Shown: in pieces, positions 20,660-32,407 of the stretch
Position numbering within the stretch: position 1 is the first letter of the stretch
Layout of the letters: the number at the start of each line of letters is the position of its first letter
NCBI RefSeq assembly: GCF_000421525.1
Contig: NZ_ATXE01000002.1
Coordinates: 372,001-436,000, forward strand
Direction: 5' to 3'
Length of the DNA: 64,000 bases
Source of the DNA: Aestuariimicrobium kwangyangense DSM 21549
GTDB lineage: Bacteria; Actinomycetota; Actinomycetes; Propionibacteriales; Propionibacteriaceae
Program-made: the position numbers and the translations under genes
Notes under the pieces: model-generated
Database searches by the model: none
Told to the model about the DNA's origin: nothing
The model's input: the letters and a program-made list of their open reading frames with translations, nothing else

Positions 20660-21937
20660 GTGGGCGCGGCAACAATCATCGGATGTCATGCGGAGGACGT
20701 GCGGTTCCCGACCTCACAATTCCTGGACGGCTCCGATGCCATGAACCCCGATCCGGACTACTCCGCAGCCTATCTACGTCTCGACACCTCCGACGGTGGT
20801 TCGGGCCACGGTTTCGTGTTCACCATCGGACGAGGCAATGACGTGCAGGCAGCCGCGAACGCACTGGTCGCCCAGCACCTGATCGGCCGCGACCTCAGCC
20901 TGCTCGACGACCTCGGCGGGGTCTGGCGAGAACTCAACGGGGACTCCCAACTGCGCTGGCTCGGCCCCGAGAAGGGCGTGATGCACATGGCCCTCGGGGC
21001 CGTCATCAACGCCCTGTGGGACCTCAAGGCCAAGCGCGCCCGACTGCCCCTGTGGCAGGTGCTGGCGCGGATGAGCCCCGAGGAACTCGTCGACCTCGTC
21101 GACTTCCGTTACCTCACCGATGCGCTCACCCCTGAGCGAGCCCTGGAACTGTTGCGCGAAGCCGAACCCGGCCGGGCCGCACGCGAGGCCGAACTGCTCG
21201 CCTCCGGCTACCCCGCCTACACCACCACCCCGGGATGGCTGGGCTACTCCGACGAGAAGCTCGTCCGGCTGGCCCGGGAGGCGGTCGCCGACGGGTTCTG
21301 CCAGATCAAGCTCAAGGTGGGGGCCTCGCTGGACGACGACCTGCGCCGACTGCGGCTGGCCCGCGAGGCCGTGGGGCCCGACATCCCGATCGCCATCGAC
21401 GCCAACCAGCACTGGGACGTGGCTGAGGCCATCGCCTGGGTGAACCGATTGGCCGAGGTCACCGAGATCGCCTGGATCGAGGAACCCACCAGTCCAGACG
21501 ACGTGTTGGGTCATGCGGCCATCCGCCGCGGGGTCTCCCCCACCCCGGTGGCCACGGGCGAGCACATGATGAACCGGGTGCTGGCCAAGCAGTTCCTGCA
21601 GGCCGAGGCCCTCGACGTGTTGCAGATCGACGCCAGCCGGGTCGCGGGCGTCAACGAGAACATCGCCATGCTGTTGTTGGCCGCCGAGTTCGGGGTGCCC
21701 GTCTGCCCCCACGCCGGCGGGGTCGGGCTGTGCGAAGCCGTGCAGCACCTGGCCATGTTCGACTTCGTCGCGCTCTCGGGAACCATGCAGGGGCGCATGA
21801 TCGAGTACGTGGACCACCTGCACGAACACTTCGTCACCCCCGTCGTCGTCACCGGCGGCCGCTATCACGCCCCCACCGCCCCCGGGGCCGGCGCCGAGAT
21901 GCTGGCCACCTCGATCGAGAGGTATCGCCATGTCTGA
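20660..21937 (+). CDS. fucD: L-fuconate dehydratase (enolase superfamily)
   Basis: 425 residues, the usual length for the FucD/ENOSF1 group of the mandelate racemase-like enolase superfamily; it dehydrates L-fuconate to 2-keto-3-deoxy-L-fuconate. The N-terminal [18 protein letters not shown]-type signature (here [19 protein letters not shown]) is highly characteristic. Catalytic elements are all visible: QIKLKVG (acid/base lysines), [15 protein letters not shown] and ATGEH (metal ligands), and [10 protein letters not shown] (histidine base). The GTG at 20660 is chosen because AAGGGAG lies 6 bases upstream; the frame is open 49 codons further but that part has no family resemblance. It heads a four-gene operon and overlaps the next gene by 8 bases. 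Confidence 0.93.
   Translation: MGAATIIGCHAEDVRFPTSQFLDGSDAMNPDPDYSAAYLRLDTSDGGSGHGFVFTIGRGNDVQAAANALVAQHLIGRDLSLLDDLGGVWRELNGDSQLRWLGPEKGVMHMALGAVINALWDLKAKRARLPLWQVLARMSPEELVDLVDFRYLTDALTPERALELLREAEPGRAAREAELLASGYPAYTTTPGWLGYSDEKLVRLAREAVADGFCQIKLKVGASLDDDLRRLRLAREAVGPDIPIAIDANQHWDVAEAIAWVNRLAEVTEIAWIEEPTSPDDVLGHAAIRRGVSPTPVATGEHMMNRVLAKQFLQAEALDVLQIDASRVAGVNENIAMLLLAAEFGVPVCPHAGGVGLCEAVQHLAMFDFVALSGTMQGRMIEYVDHLHEHFVTPVVVTGGRYHAPTAPGAGAEMLATSIERYRHV
20676..20690. promoter_or_regulatory. Operator 2, imperfect palindrome inside the start of fucD
   Basis: ATCATCGGATGTCAT (20676-20690 region) repeats in inverted orientation the 11-base core of operator 1. Its centre is about 66 bases from that of operator 1 and within codons 6-10 of fucD. 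Two sites this far apart suggest cooperative or looping repression. Confidence 0.5.
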
Positions 21938-22856
21938 ACCGATGCTGGCGCTGGGCTGCTCGACCATCGGCAACCACCTGCGTTCCTTCACCGACGACCA
22001 GGCCGCTGAGGTGCTCACCGGCGCCTGGCGGCTGGGACTGCGCGGCTTCGACACGGCCCCCCACTACGGCCTGGGCCTGTCCGAGCGCAGGCTCGGGCGA
22101 TTCCTGGCCGACCTGCTCACCGAGGTGCCCCGCGACCAGGTGCTGGTCACGACCAAGGTGGGCCGCCTACTGGTGCGCCAGGAGGCCGGCGGCAGGCTGG
22201 ACGACGAGGACTTCCTGGTGCCTGCCGACCACCGACGCCAACCCGACTTCAGCGCAGCGGGCGTGCGCGCCAGCCTGCTGTCGTCCCTCGACCGGCTCGG
22301 GCTCGAGCGGGTCGACGTCGCCTACGTGCACGATGCCGAGCGCTACGACCTGGAGGCCGGCCTGACCACGGCCCAGGAGGGACTGCTCGCTCTCAAGGAC
22401 GAGGGGTTGGTCGGGGCCATCGGGTTCGCGTCGATGGACGCCACGGCGCTGTACGAAGCGGCCGATCGCGGAGGCTGGGACGAACTGATGGTCGCCGGCG
22501 CCCACACGCTGGCCACCGATGGCACCCGCATCCTCGACCGGGCCCTCGCCCAGGGCATCGCGGTGGCGGCTGCGGCCGTGCTCAACGGCGGGGTGCTGGC
22601 GACCGGTCTGCGTGGTGACGACCTGTTCGACTACGTGCCGATCACTGCCGAGAAGAAGGACCGGGTGCAGGCACTCGAAGCTGCCTGCCGGGAGTACGGG
22701 GTGGAGTTGGCGGCCGCGGCGCTGCAGTTCCCACTGCGCCACCCTGCGGTCGTCCGACTCGTCGTCGGTGGTGCCAGCGTCGACCACATCGCGCGGAACC
22801 TCGACCAACTCCGTGCGCCCATCCCCGACGAGTTCTGGCGGGCCGTCGGGGCATGA
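21930..22856 (+). CDS. Aldo/keto reductase, probable L-fucose dehydrogenase
   Basis: A 308-residue AKR with the catalytic tetrad in place: Asp in GFDTAPHYG, Tyr in [12 protein letters not shown], Lys in VTTKVGRL and His in VAYVHDAER. It resembles the pyridoxal/L-fucose/D-threo-aldose dehydrogenase branch, which oxidises the sugar at C1 with NAD(P) to a lactone; the substrate assignment rests on the operon. It overlaps fucD by 8 bases and the following lactonase gene by ATGA. Confidence 0.83.
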   Translation: MSEPMLALGCSTIGNHLRSFTDDQAAEVLTGAWRLGLRGFDTAPHYGLGLSERRLGRFLADLLTEVPRDQVLVTTKVGRLLVRQEAGGRLDDEDFLVPADHRRQPDFSAAGVRASLLSSLDRLGLERVDVAYVHDAERYDLEAGLTTAQEGLLALKDEGLVGAIGFASMDATALYEAADRGGWDELMVAGAHTLATDGTRILDRALAQGIAVAAAAVLNGGVLATGLRGDDLFDYVPITAEKKDRVQALEAACREYGVELAAAALQFPLRHPAVVRLVVGGASVDHIARNLDQLRAPIPDEFWRAVGA

Positions 22857-23731
22857 GGGTCGTCGACAGTCACCTGCACCTGTGGGACCTCGGACGTCGG
22901 ACGACCGACCCACACGCCTACCCGTGGCTCACCCCCGACTGGGCTGACCTGCACCGCGACCACCTGCCGGACGAGGCACGCACCGTGCTCGACGCGGCCG
23001 GTGTCGACCAGGTGGTGCTGGTGCAGGCGGAGGACTCCACGGCGGAGACCGACCTGTTGCTCGAGTGGGCCGACCAGCACCCGTGGATCGTGGGGGTGGT
23101 CGGCTGGCTGCCCCTGCTCGACCCGGCCGCCACTGCGGAGGAACTGGCCCGACTCGCCCACCGCCCCCTGGTGGGCGTGCGCCATCTGGTGCACGACGAC
23201 CCCGACGCCGAGTTCCTCGACCACGACCAGGTCCGCGCGTCGTTGTCGCTGGTGGCCGCGGCGGGTCTCCCCTTGGACGTGCCCGATGCGTGGCCCCGGC
23301 ACCTCGACCAGCTCACCCGTCTGGCCAGCGACCTGCCCGCGCTGACGGTGGTGGTCGACCACCTCGCCAAGCCGCCGCGGTCTGTGGCCGATGCCCGGCG
23401 GGCGATGGCGTCGTGGCAGGAATTCCTCGCCACGGCCGCGGCCCTGCCCAATGTGGTGGCCAAGGTGTCGGGGCTGCAGGCTGCCGGCGCCAGCCCGGGC
23501 ACCCGTGCCCCGCTCACCACCGATGACCTCACCCCGGTGCTCGACACCGCCTTGGAACTGTTCGGCTCGAACCGGCTGATGTACGGCAGCGACTGGCCGA
23601 TGACCACCCGCTTCGACGGCGGATACGCACCCCACCTGGAGGCGATCAGGGGCTGGGCCGGCACGCTCTCGTCCGCCCAGCAGGACGACCTGTGGCACGC
23701 AACCGCCTGCCGGGTCTACCGGCTCGGCTGA
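22853..23731 (+). CDS. Amidohydrolase-2 family protein, probable L-fuconolactonase
   Basis: A 292-residue TIM-barrel hydrolase of the amidohydrolase 2 family. DSHLHLWDL (5-13) is the HxH strand-1 motif, VVVDHLAKP contains the strand-5/6 histidine, and MYGSDWPM near residue 245 holds the conserved Asp. The family includes lactonases for fuconolactone, rhamnonolactone and galactarolactone. Opening L-fuconolactone to L-fuconate would link the reductase product to FucD, so that is the preferred role. Start ATG overlaps the previous stop by 4 bases. Confidence 0.83.
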   Translation: MRVVDSHLHLWDLGRRTTDPHAYPWLTPDWADLHRDHLPDEARTVLDAAGVDQVVLVQAEDSTAETDLLLEWADQHPWIVGVVGWLPLLDPAATAEELARLAHRPLVGVRHLVHDDPDAEFLDHDQVRASLSLVAAAGLPLDVPDAWPRHLDQLTRLASDLPALTVVVDHLAKPPRSVADARRAMASWQEFLATAAALPNVVAKVSGLQAAGASPGTRAPLTTDDLTPVLDTALELFGSNRLMYGSDWPMTTRFDGGYAPHLEAIRGWAGTLSSAQQDDLWHATACRVYRLG

Positions 23732-23735
23732 AGCC

Positions 23736-24404
23736 ATGGCCTCCACCGCGCCTCGGGCACCCTTCCCCCCTCGCCACGACAACCTCACCGGGCGGGCCGA
23801 ACTCTCCGGCTCCGACTTGGCCGACGACTCCCTCGTCGAAGGCCTGGCCGTGCAGGCACTGGCCCTCGAATGGCACGCCTGCGAATTCGTCGAGTGGGGT
23901 ACGAGCACGGTGGACGGTGGCACCGCCGCCAACTCCGAGTGGTTCAAACCAAGCTGGTACGACCTGACGGTGGCCAACGCCGACCTCGCCAACGCCCGAC
24001 TCACCGAGGCGGGGTTGCGACGCGTCGTCTTCACCGACTGCCGCATGACCGGGTTCGACCTGTCCCAGGCCGTGGTGCAGGACGCACTGTTCACCGGGTG
24101 TCTGCTCGACTTGGCGAACCTCCGCTTCGCCAAGCTCTCCCGGGTGCGTTTCGTCGACTGCCGACTTCGGGGTGCCGACCTCTCGTCCGCGCAACTGATC
24201 GATGTCAGCTTCGAGGGCTGCGACCTCTCCGAGGTGCAGTTCCATGGTCTGCGCACCACCAGGGGTCGCATCCGCGCCAGTCAACTCGCCGGTGCGAAGA
24301 CGATCTCTGGTCTACGAGGCATGGCCATCGACCCGCTCGACATCGTCGAGTTGAGCCACCAATTGGCCGCCGAGCTGGGAATCCTGCTCAATCCCGAGGA
24401 TTGA
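23736..24404 (+). CDS. Pentapeptide-repeat protein
   Basis: A 222-residue protein with about 20 A(D/N)LxX-type pentapeptides between residues 70 and 175 (ANADLANARL, CRMTGFDLSQ, CRLRGADLSSAQL, CDLSEVQF), predicted to form a right-handed quadrilateral beta-helix. The C-terminal GMAIDPLDIVELSHQLAAELG helix is shared with many Qnr-like and uncharacterised members. Function is unknown; gyrase protection is one known role of the fold but nothing here proves it. It starts 4 bases after the lactonase gene, so it is the last gene of the fuc operon, and overlaps aroB by 17 bases tail to tail. Confidence 0.8.
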   Translation: MASTAPRAPFPPRHDNLTGRAELSGSDLADDSLVEGLAVQALALEWHACEFVEWGTSTVDGGTAANSEWFKPSWYDLTVANADLANARLTEAGLRRVVFTDCRMTGFDLSQAVVQDALFTGCLLDLANLRFAKLSRVRFVDCRLRGADLSSAQLIDVSFEGCDLSEVQFHGLRTTRGRIRASQLAGAKTISGLRGMAIDPLDIVELSHQLAAELGILLNPED

Positions 24405-25497
24405 CCCCGCTCGTCAGCAGGTGGCCGAAGCACTCTGCCAGCAGGGCCTCGTCGGGGGCGTCGATGATCTGCACCCGACCGACCTCGGGCAGGCCGACGA
24501 AGCGCAGGGCCGAGCCTCGGGTCTTCTTGTCCAGGCTCATGGCAGCCCGGAGCTCCGCCCAGTCGGCACCGGTGTAGCCGATCGGCAGCCCCACCGAGGC
24601 CAGCACTGCCCGGTGTCGGGCGAGGGTGGATTCGTCCAACCCGAGGGTGCGGGCCGACAGTTCGGCAGCGAAGACCATGCCCACACTGATCGCCTCGCCA
24701 TGTCGCCAGCCGAAGTGTTCGGCCTTCTCGATGGCATGTCCCAGGGTGTGGCCGTAGTTGAGCGCCTCCCGCCCGACGCTGGCACCGACGGAGGTCTGCT
24801 CACGCAGGTCGGACGACACGGTGCGCGCCTTCACCGCGATCCCGCGGGTGATCAGCTCGGCCAGCACCTCCGAGGTGGGGTCGAGCGCTTCGCGGGGATC
24901 GGCCTCGACCAGGTCGAGGATGCCGGGGTCGGCGATGAACCCGCACTTGATCACCTCGGCGAGCCCGTTGACCACCTCGGCCGGCGGCAGGTCGACCAGA
25001 GTGTCGAGGTCGCAGATCACCCCGAGCGGCTCCCAGAAGGCACCGACCAGGTTCTTGCCGGCGGGCAGGTTGATACCGGTCTTCCCGCCGACGGCGGCGT
25101 CCACCATCCCGAGCACCGAGGTGGGCATGGCGACGTAGCCCACCCCACGCAGCCAACTGGCGGCGACGAAACCTGCCAGATCGGTTGTCGCTCCCCCACC
25201 CAGACCGACCACGACATCGCTGCGGGTGAACCCGGCCTCGGCCAGCTGTTCCCAGCACGAGACCAGGACGTCGGCGAACTTGGCCTGTTCGCCGGTGGGG
25301 ACCAGCAGCGGCAGGACGCGCCTCCCGCCGGCTTCCAGGTCACGGGTCAGCGTTGCGGTACGTGTCGTCAGTGATTCGGGGTGGACGATGGCCACCCGAG
25401 CCGCCGATCCGACGAGTTCGGCCAGGCGAGCCGAGACACCAGGGCCGATCTCGACCCGGTAGGGCCGCTCGGCATTGACCTCGAGGCTCCGGGTCAC
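24388..25497 (-). CDS. aroB: 3-dehydroquinate synthase
   Basis: A 369-residue NAD- and metal-dependent enzyme converting DAHP to 3-dehydroquinate, the second shikimate step. GLGGGATTDLAGFVA is the nucleotide-binding block, AVGGKTGINLPAGKNLVGAF the substrate loop, and EVIKCG, NYGHTLGHAIE and HGEAISVG carry the metal ligands Glu, His, His. The start is GTG at 25497, overlapping the aroK stop as GTGA. It is the last gene of aroE-aroC-aroK-aroB. Confidence 0.96.
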   Translation of the reverse strand: MTRSLEVNAERPYRVEIGPGVSARLAELVGSAARVAIVHPESLTTRTATLTRDLEAGGRRVLPLLVPTGEQAKFADVLVSCWEQLAEAGFTRSDVVVGLGGGATTDLAGFVAASWLRGVGYVAMPTSVLGMVDAAVGGKTGINLPAGKNLVGAFWEPLGVICDLDTLVDLPPAEVVNGLAEVIKCGFIADPGILDLVEADPREALDPTSEVLAELITRGIAVKARTVSSDLREQTSVGASVGREALNYGHTLGHAIEKAEHFGWRHGEAISVGMVFAAELSARTLGLDESTLARHRAVLASVGLPIGYTGADWAELRAAMSLDKKTRGSALRFVGLPEVGRVQIIDAPDEALLAECFGHLLTSGVNPRD

Positions 25498-26009
25498 CGG
25501 GACCCGCCCAGCAGCTCGAGGATCGCGTCGACCAGTGCCTCGGGCCGACGGTCGGTGGTGTCGATCTCATGGCGGGCGACCTCCCGGTAGAGGGGTTCGC
25601 GCTCGGCCTGCAATCGCTCCAGATTGGCCCGAACGTCACCCAGCACCAGCGGTCGCATCACGTTCATGCCCACCCGCCGGGTGGCGTGGGTCACCGACAC
25701 CTGCAGCCAGATGACGTCGTGACCGGCCAGGGCGTCGCGGATCTGGTCGTCCATCACGGCCCCTCCACCCAACGACAGCACCCGCTTGGCGGGCTCGTCG
25801 GGCGGTCCCAGGAGCTCGAGCGTGGTGTCCCGCTCCAGTCCGCGGAAGTGGGCCTCCCCCTCGTCCACGAAGATCTCGGCGATGGTCTTGGCGGCCCGGT
25901 CCTCGATCACCTGGTCGACGTCGACGAACTCCAACCCCAGTCGCGCGGCCAGAGCACGTCCGAGGGTGGTCTTGCCCGAGGCCGGTAGGCCGACGAAGAC
26001 GATGGTCAC
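25494..26009 (-). CDS. aroK: Shikimate kinase
   Basis: A 171-residue kinase phosphorylating shikimate at O3. The P-loop is [11 protein letters not shown] (7-17); [11 protein letters not shown] is the shikimate-binding DxD region, FRGLERD and [10 protein letters not shown] are the conserved core, and RPLVLGD is the lid. The GTG at 26009 overlaps the aroC stop, and its own stop overlaps aroB, both as GTGA, so the three are translationally coupled. Confidence 0.95.
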   Translation of the reverse strand: MTIVFVGLPASGKTTLGRALAARLGLEFVDVDQVIEDRAAKTIAEIFVDEGEAHFRGLERDTTLELLGPPDEPAKRVLSLGGGAVMDDQIRDALAGHDVIWLQVSVTHATRRVGMNVMRPLVLGDVRANLERLQAEREPLYREVARHEIDTTDRRPEALVDAILELLGGSR

Positions 26010-27193
26010 CCGAGCCCCCGTGCCCGCACGTCGGCCAGGTAGGCCTCGGCGTTGCGTCGGGTCTCGGCGACCGAGTCGCCGCCGAACTTCTCGAGCGCCA
26101 CCTCGGCCAGCACCAGGGCGACCATGGCCTCGGCCACCACCCCCGCAGCCGGTACCGCGCAGACGTCGGAACGCTGGTGGTGGGCCTTGGCCGGCTCACC
26201 GGTCGACACGTCGAGGGTGCGCAGCGCGCGGGGCACGGTCGCGATGGGCTTCATGGCCGCTCGCACCCGCAGCAGTTCACCGGTGCTCATGCCGCCCTCG
26301 GTACCGCCCGAGTGCTGGCTGAGCCGGTGGATGCCGTCAGCACCCGGTTCGATCTCGTCGTGGGCGAGGGATCCGCGCACGCGGGCCAGTCCGAACCCGT
26401 CACCCAGTTCCACACCCTTGATGGCCTGGATGCCCATCAGGGCGTAGGCCAGTTTGGCGTCCAGCTTGCGATCGCCCTGGGAGTGGGAACCCAGGCCCGG
26501 GGGCAGGCCCCAGGCCAGCACCTCGACCACGCCACCGAGGGTGTCGCCCTCCCGGTGACAGGCCTCCACCTCCTCGAGCATGGCCGCAGAGGCCTCGGGG
26601 TCGAAGCAGCGCACCGGATCGGCGTCGATGGCCTCGAGATCGCTCAGCGTGGGGAACAGCCCCTTGGCCGCCTGCACGGGGCCCAGTTCGACGACGTGGG
26701 AGAGCACGGTGATGCCCAGCGCCTGCTGCAGGAAGGCCTTGGCGATGGCGCCCAGGGCAACCCGGGCCGCCGTCTCGCGGGCCGAGGCACGCTCCAGGAT
26801 GGGGCGGGCCTCGTCGAAGTCGTACTTCTGCATGCCGGCCAGGTCGGCGTGACCGGGACGGGGCCGGGTCAGGGGCGCGTTGCGGGCCTGCTCCGCGAGC
26901 ACCTCGGCGGGGACGGCGCCGGGGCTCATCGCCTCTTCCCACTTGGGCCACTCGGTGTTGCCGATGGTGAGCGCGATCGGCGAACCCAGGGTCTCGCCGT
27001 GGCGGAATCCCCCGAGCAGGGTGAGCGCGTCGGCCTCGAACTTCATGCGTGCGCCCCGGCCGACTCCCAGCCGGCGGCGGGCCAGGTCTCGTCCGATCTC
27101 CTCGGTCGAGACCTGCACGTGGGCCGGGATGCCCTCCATGGTGGCGACCAGGGCTTGGCCGTGGGATTCCCCCGCAGTCAGGTAACGCAACAT
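26006..27193 (-). CDS. aroC: Chorismate synthase
   Basis: A 395-residue FMN-dependent enzyme making chorismate from EPSP. The ATG at 27193 is chosen because the protein then begins [17 protein letters not shown], the signature N-terminus; 86 further open codons upstream are antisense-like. [28 protein letters not shown] and [13 protein letters not shown] are the FMN and substrate motifs, and [15 protein letters not shown] the C-terminal signature. It is 13 bases after aroE. Confidence 0.97.
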   Translation of the reverse strand: MLRYLTAGESHGQALVATMEGIPAHVQVSTEEIGRDLARRRLGVGRGARMKFEADALTLLGGFRHGETLGSPIALTIGNTEWPKWEEAMSPGAVPAEVLAEQARNAPLTRPRPGHADLAGMQKYDFDEARPILERASARETAARVALGAIAKAFLQQALGITVLSHVVELGPVQAAKGLFPTLSDLEAIDADPVRCFDPEASAAMLEEVEACHREGDTLGGVVEVLAWGLPPGLGSHSQGDRKLDAKLAYALMGIQAIKGVELGDGFGLARVRGSLAHDEIEPGADGIHRLSQHSGGTEGGMSTGELLRVRAAMKPIATVPRALRTLDVSTGEPAKAHHQRSDVCAVPAAGVVAEAMVALVLAEVALEKFGGDSVAETRRNAEAYLADVRARGLG

Positions 27194-27206
27194 GCCGATC
27201 AGTCTC

Positions 27207-28028
27207 TCAGGTTTGGATTCGCGCCGTCGCTGCGTCTTGCGCGGCGGCTCGCAGCAGGTCGAAGCCGACCTCGCGGCCCGTGTGCCACCGGATCTGCTCG
27301 ACGGCCTGGCCGGCGAGCAGGTCGAGTCCGTTGAGCACGACCGAACCCAGCCGTGCCGCGGCCGTCGCCAACGGGGTGGGCCATGGGTCGTAGACCGAGT
27401 CGAAGACCACAGGTGCCGAGGCGGCGAGGCGATCGGCGTGGGGGGTGGCACCGGCGGCGGGAACGGTCGAGACGATCACGTCGGACGAGCGCACCGCTCC
27501 CCCCAGCCGGATCGGCGAGACACCCACCCCCAGCCGCTCCCCCAAGGCCACCAGACCAGCAGCACGGGCCGGTTCGCGGGCCACCACGACCACCTCGCGC
27601 ACGCCCAACTGGGCGAGCCCGACCAAGGCCGACCGGGCCGTGGCCCCGTTCCCGACGATGGTCGCAGTGGCGAGGTCGGTCACGCCGGCGGCGGCGAACG
27701 CCACCCCGTACCCGGGCACGTCGGTGTTGCGGACGATCGCACCACCCACCGCCCGCGGGTCCCGCACCCAGGTGTTGGCCGCCCCGGTGAGCAGCACCGT
27801 CTCGTCCGGCTCGCCGAGGCTGACCAGGTCATCCTTGTGGGGGGCGGTGACGCTCAGGCCACGCCAGGAGTCGTCCAACGAGTTGACGAAAGCGGCGACC
27901 CCGCCCGGGGGTACGTCGACGGCGGAGTATTCCCAGTCGAGGCCGAGCGCGGCGTAGGCCGCGCGGTGGATGGCCGGGGAGAGGGAGTGGGAGACCGGGT
28001 GCCCGATCACCGCACACCGGGTCAGCAC
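27207..28028 (-). CDS. aroE: Shikimate dehydrogenase
   Basis: Reduces 3-dehydroshikimate with [21 protein letters not shown] is the shikimate-binding start, VTAPHKDD carries the catalytic lysine, NTDVPG the aspartate, and [11 protein letters not shown] the nucleotide loop. The GTG at 28028 gives 273 residues and a 7-base overlap with the mltG stop; a GTG eight codons upstream (28052) is also open. The conserved fold begins right after the GTG at 28028, so that one is preferred. Confidence 0.93.
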   Translation of the reverse strand: MLTRCAVIGHPVSHSLSPAIHRAAYAALGLDWEYSAVDVPPGGVAAFVNSLDDSWRGLSVTAPHKDDLVSLGEPDETVLLTGAANTWVRDPRAVGGAIVRNTDVPGYGVAFAAAGVTDLATATIVGNGATARSALVGLAQLGVREVVVVAREPARAAGLVALGERLGVGVSPIRLGGAVRSSDVIVSTVPAAGATPHADRLAASAPVVFDSVYDPWPTPLATAAARLGSVVLNGLDLLAGQAVEQIRWHTGREVGFDLLRAAAQDAATARIQT

Positions 28029-29143
28029 TTGCCCGGGTTGCTCTGGCACCACGCCTGGAACTTCTTGACGTTCTTGTTGTGGTCGGCCAGCGTCTTGGCG
28101 AAGGCCGTCTCACCGGTGTCGGGGTTGACCACCACGAAGTACAGGAAGTCGGTCTTGGTCGGGTTGACGGCGGCCGTCAGCGCCAACTTGCCCGGGTTGC
28201 TCACCGGGCCGGGCGGCAGGCCCTTGTTGACATAGGTGTTGTACGGGGACTTGACGGCCCGCTCCTTGTTGGTGGTGGTGAGTCGTCCCTTGATGTTGTT
28301 GGCGTAGACGACCGTGGCGTCCGACTGCAGTGGCATGCCGGCCTTGAGTCGGTTGTAGAAGATGCCGGCAACCAGACCGAGGTCCTTCTCGCCGCGCACC
28401 TCCTTCTCGGCGATGCTGGCCACGATCAGCGCGTTGTAGGGGGTGACCCCGATCGCCTTGGCCCGGTCGGCGAAGTTCAGGTCGGTGATCACGGTGTTGA
28501 ACTGCCTGACCTGTGCGCTGCCCAGTTCGGCGGCGGTGGGGCTGTCGTCGACCTCGTAGGTCTCGGGGAACATGATCCCCTCGGCGTTCTTGGCCGGCAC
28601 CCACGCGGGGGCGCCCAGGGCCTTGGTGTTCTGCTCCGCTGCCTTCATGTCGGCTGGTTTGATCTTGGTGGCCTTCTCGATGATCGGCCACTGCTCGGTG
28701 AGCCGAAGGCCCTCGGGCAGGGTGACGCGGGTGCGCTCGATGTTCTTCGGATCGGCCAGGTAGTTGAAGGCAGCCTCGGCCGAGATCTGGGTGCGCATTT
28801 TGTAGCGTCCGGCCTGGATGTCCTTCGAGCCCGCCTCGGCTGCGGTCACCTTGCGCCACGGCTTCATCGACTTGATCACGCCGGCGTCGAGCAGGATGAA
28901 CCCGATCTGGTTCATCCCGGCACCGCGGGGCACGGTCACCATCACGTCCTTGACACCAGCGGAACCCAGGTAGTCGTCGGTGGTCCGGTAGGCGATGTAG
29001 GCCTTGTTCGCGTAGTGGTAGGTGGCCCAGCCACCCCCGACGAGCACCGCGAGCGAGAGCAGCACGGCGAAGGCACTACGGGTGTGGTAGAGCACCTTCT
29101 TCCAGTTGTACTTGCCCTCGTTGTCGACGAACAGACCGCTCAC
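28022..29143 (-). CDS. mltG: Endolytic transglycosylase MltG
   Basis: 373 residues. It cuts nascent peptidoglycan and so releases it from the membrane. A short cytoplasmic start (KYNWKKVLYHTR) precedes one membrane helix (about 22-42); the LysM-like domain then leads to the YceG catalytic region, with the active-site Glu in ASIAEKEVRGEKD and YNRLKAGMPLQSDATV downstream. The GTG at 29143 is chosen because GGAAGGGG lies 8 bases upstream; the frame is open 20 codons further. It lies between ruvX and aroE, a conserved actinobacterial order. Confidence 0.94.
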   Translation of the reverse strand: MSGLFVDNEGKYNWKKVLYHTRSAFAVLLSLAVLVGGGWATYHYANKAYIAYRTTDDYLGSAGVKDVMVTVPRGAGMNQIGFILLDAGVIKSMKPWRKVTAAEAGSKDIQAGRYKMRTQISAEAAFNYLADPKNIERTRVTLPEGLRLTEQWPIIEKATKIKPADMKAAEQNTKALGAPAWVPAKNAEGIMFPETYEVDDSPTAAELGSAQVRQFNTVITDLNFADRAKAIGVTPYNALIVASIAEKEVRGEKDLGLVAGIFYNRLKAGMPLQSDATVVYANNIKGRLTTTNKERAVKSPYNTYVNKGLPPGPVSNPGKLALTAAVNPTKTDFLYFVVVNPDTGETAFAKTLADHNKNVKKFQAWCQSNPGKC

Positions 29144-29168
29144 GCAGTGCCCCTTCCAAGTCGGCCGG

Positions 29169-29642
29169 TCAGACCCGGCGCCGGGTCTCCAACGCCTGCT
29201 CAAGGATGCCCACTGCGGCAGCCTGATCGATGATCCCGCGCCGCTGACGAGCGTTCTTGCCAGCCTGCATGAGTCTACGTGACGCCTCCGCCGTGCTCAT
29301 CCGCTCATCGACCAGCACCACGGGCACCGGCGCCACCGTCGTCCGCAGTTCGGCCAGCACCCCGCGCATGAACTCCACGGCGGGGCCTTCCTGCCCGGCG
29401 AGGTTCCGCGGCCAGCCCAGCACCACCTCGACGGGTTCGTACTCGGCGACCAGCACCGCGACCCGCCGGAACGGCTGGTCGCGTGCCGGGATGGTCTCGA
29501 CGGGGTGGGCCATCAGACCGTCCCGGTCGCTGTAGGCGACTCCCACCCGGGCCTTGCCCCAGTCGAAGCACAACCGGACACCCCGCTGGTCGCCGAGGGC
29601 GTCCAGCACGGGGGGCAGGTCGTCGGGCACGTCGGTGGGCAC
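29169..29642 (-). CDS. ruvX: Putative pre-16S rRNA nuclease / Holliday junction resolvase-like protein RuvX (YqgF)
   Basis: A 157-residue RNase H-fold protein of the YqgF family, implicated in 5' maturation of 16S rRNA. RLCFDWGKARVGVAYSD contains the first catalytic aspartate, VVLGWPRNLAG the second motif, and VVLVDERMSTAEASRRL the DER motif, with GIIDQAAAVGILEQ near the end. Residues before about 18 are variable. The GTG at 29642 is 4 bases after the alaS stop. The gene sits between alaS and mltG as in other actinobacteria. Confidence 0.92.
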   Translation of the reverse strand: MPTDVPDDLPPVLDALGDQRGVRLCFDWGKARVGVAYSDRDGLMAHPVETIPARDQPFRRVAVLVAEYEPVEVVLGWPRNLAGQEGPAVEFMRGVLAELRTTVAPVPVVLVDERMSTAEASRRLMQAGKNARQRRGIIDQAAAVGILEQALETRRRV

Positions 29643-29646
29643 GCGG

Positions 29647-32319
<2,673 letters not shown>

Positions 32320-32390
32320 CGGTGATCCTCGGGTTGTCTTGTTTCCTGCGGTCGTGGTGCGGCCGGTGTCAGCGCCCGCGGGGCGAGCCA

Positions 32391-32396
32391 AGCCTA
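32391..32396 (-). promoter_or_regulatory. Possible -10 box for alaS
   Basis: TAGGCT on the minus strand sits within TGCCGGTAGGCTTG, a 14-base string repeated before yajC; TAGGCTTGG also precedes aspS. It predicts a leader of about 65 bases. No T-box structure is seen in that leader. Confidence 0.45.
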
Positions 32397-32407
32397 CCGG
32401 CAACTGC

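Noticed and set aside
32320-32407. T-box leader upstream of alaS
   Set aside because: The gap is only 88 bases and shows no T-box sequence or specifier loop.
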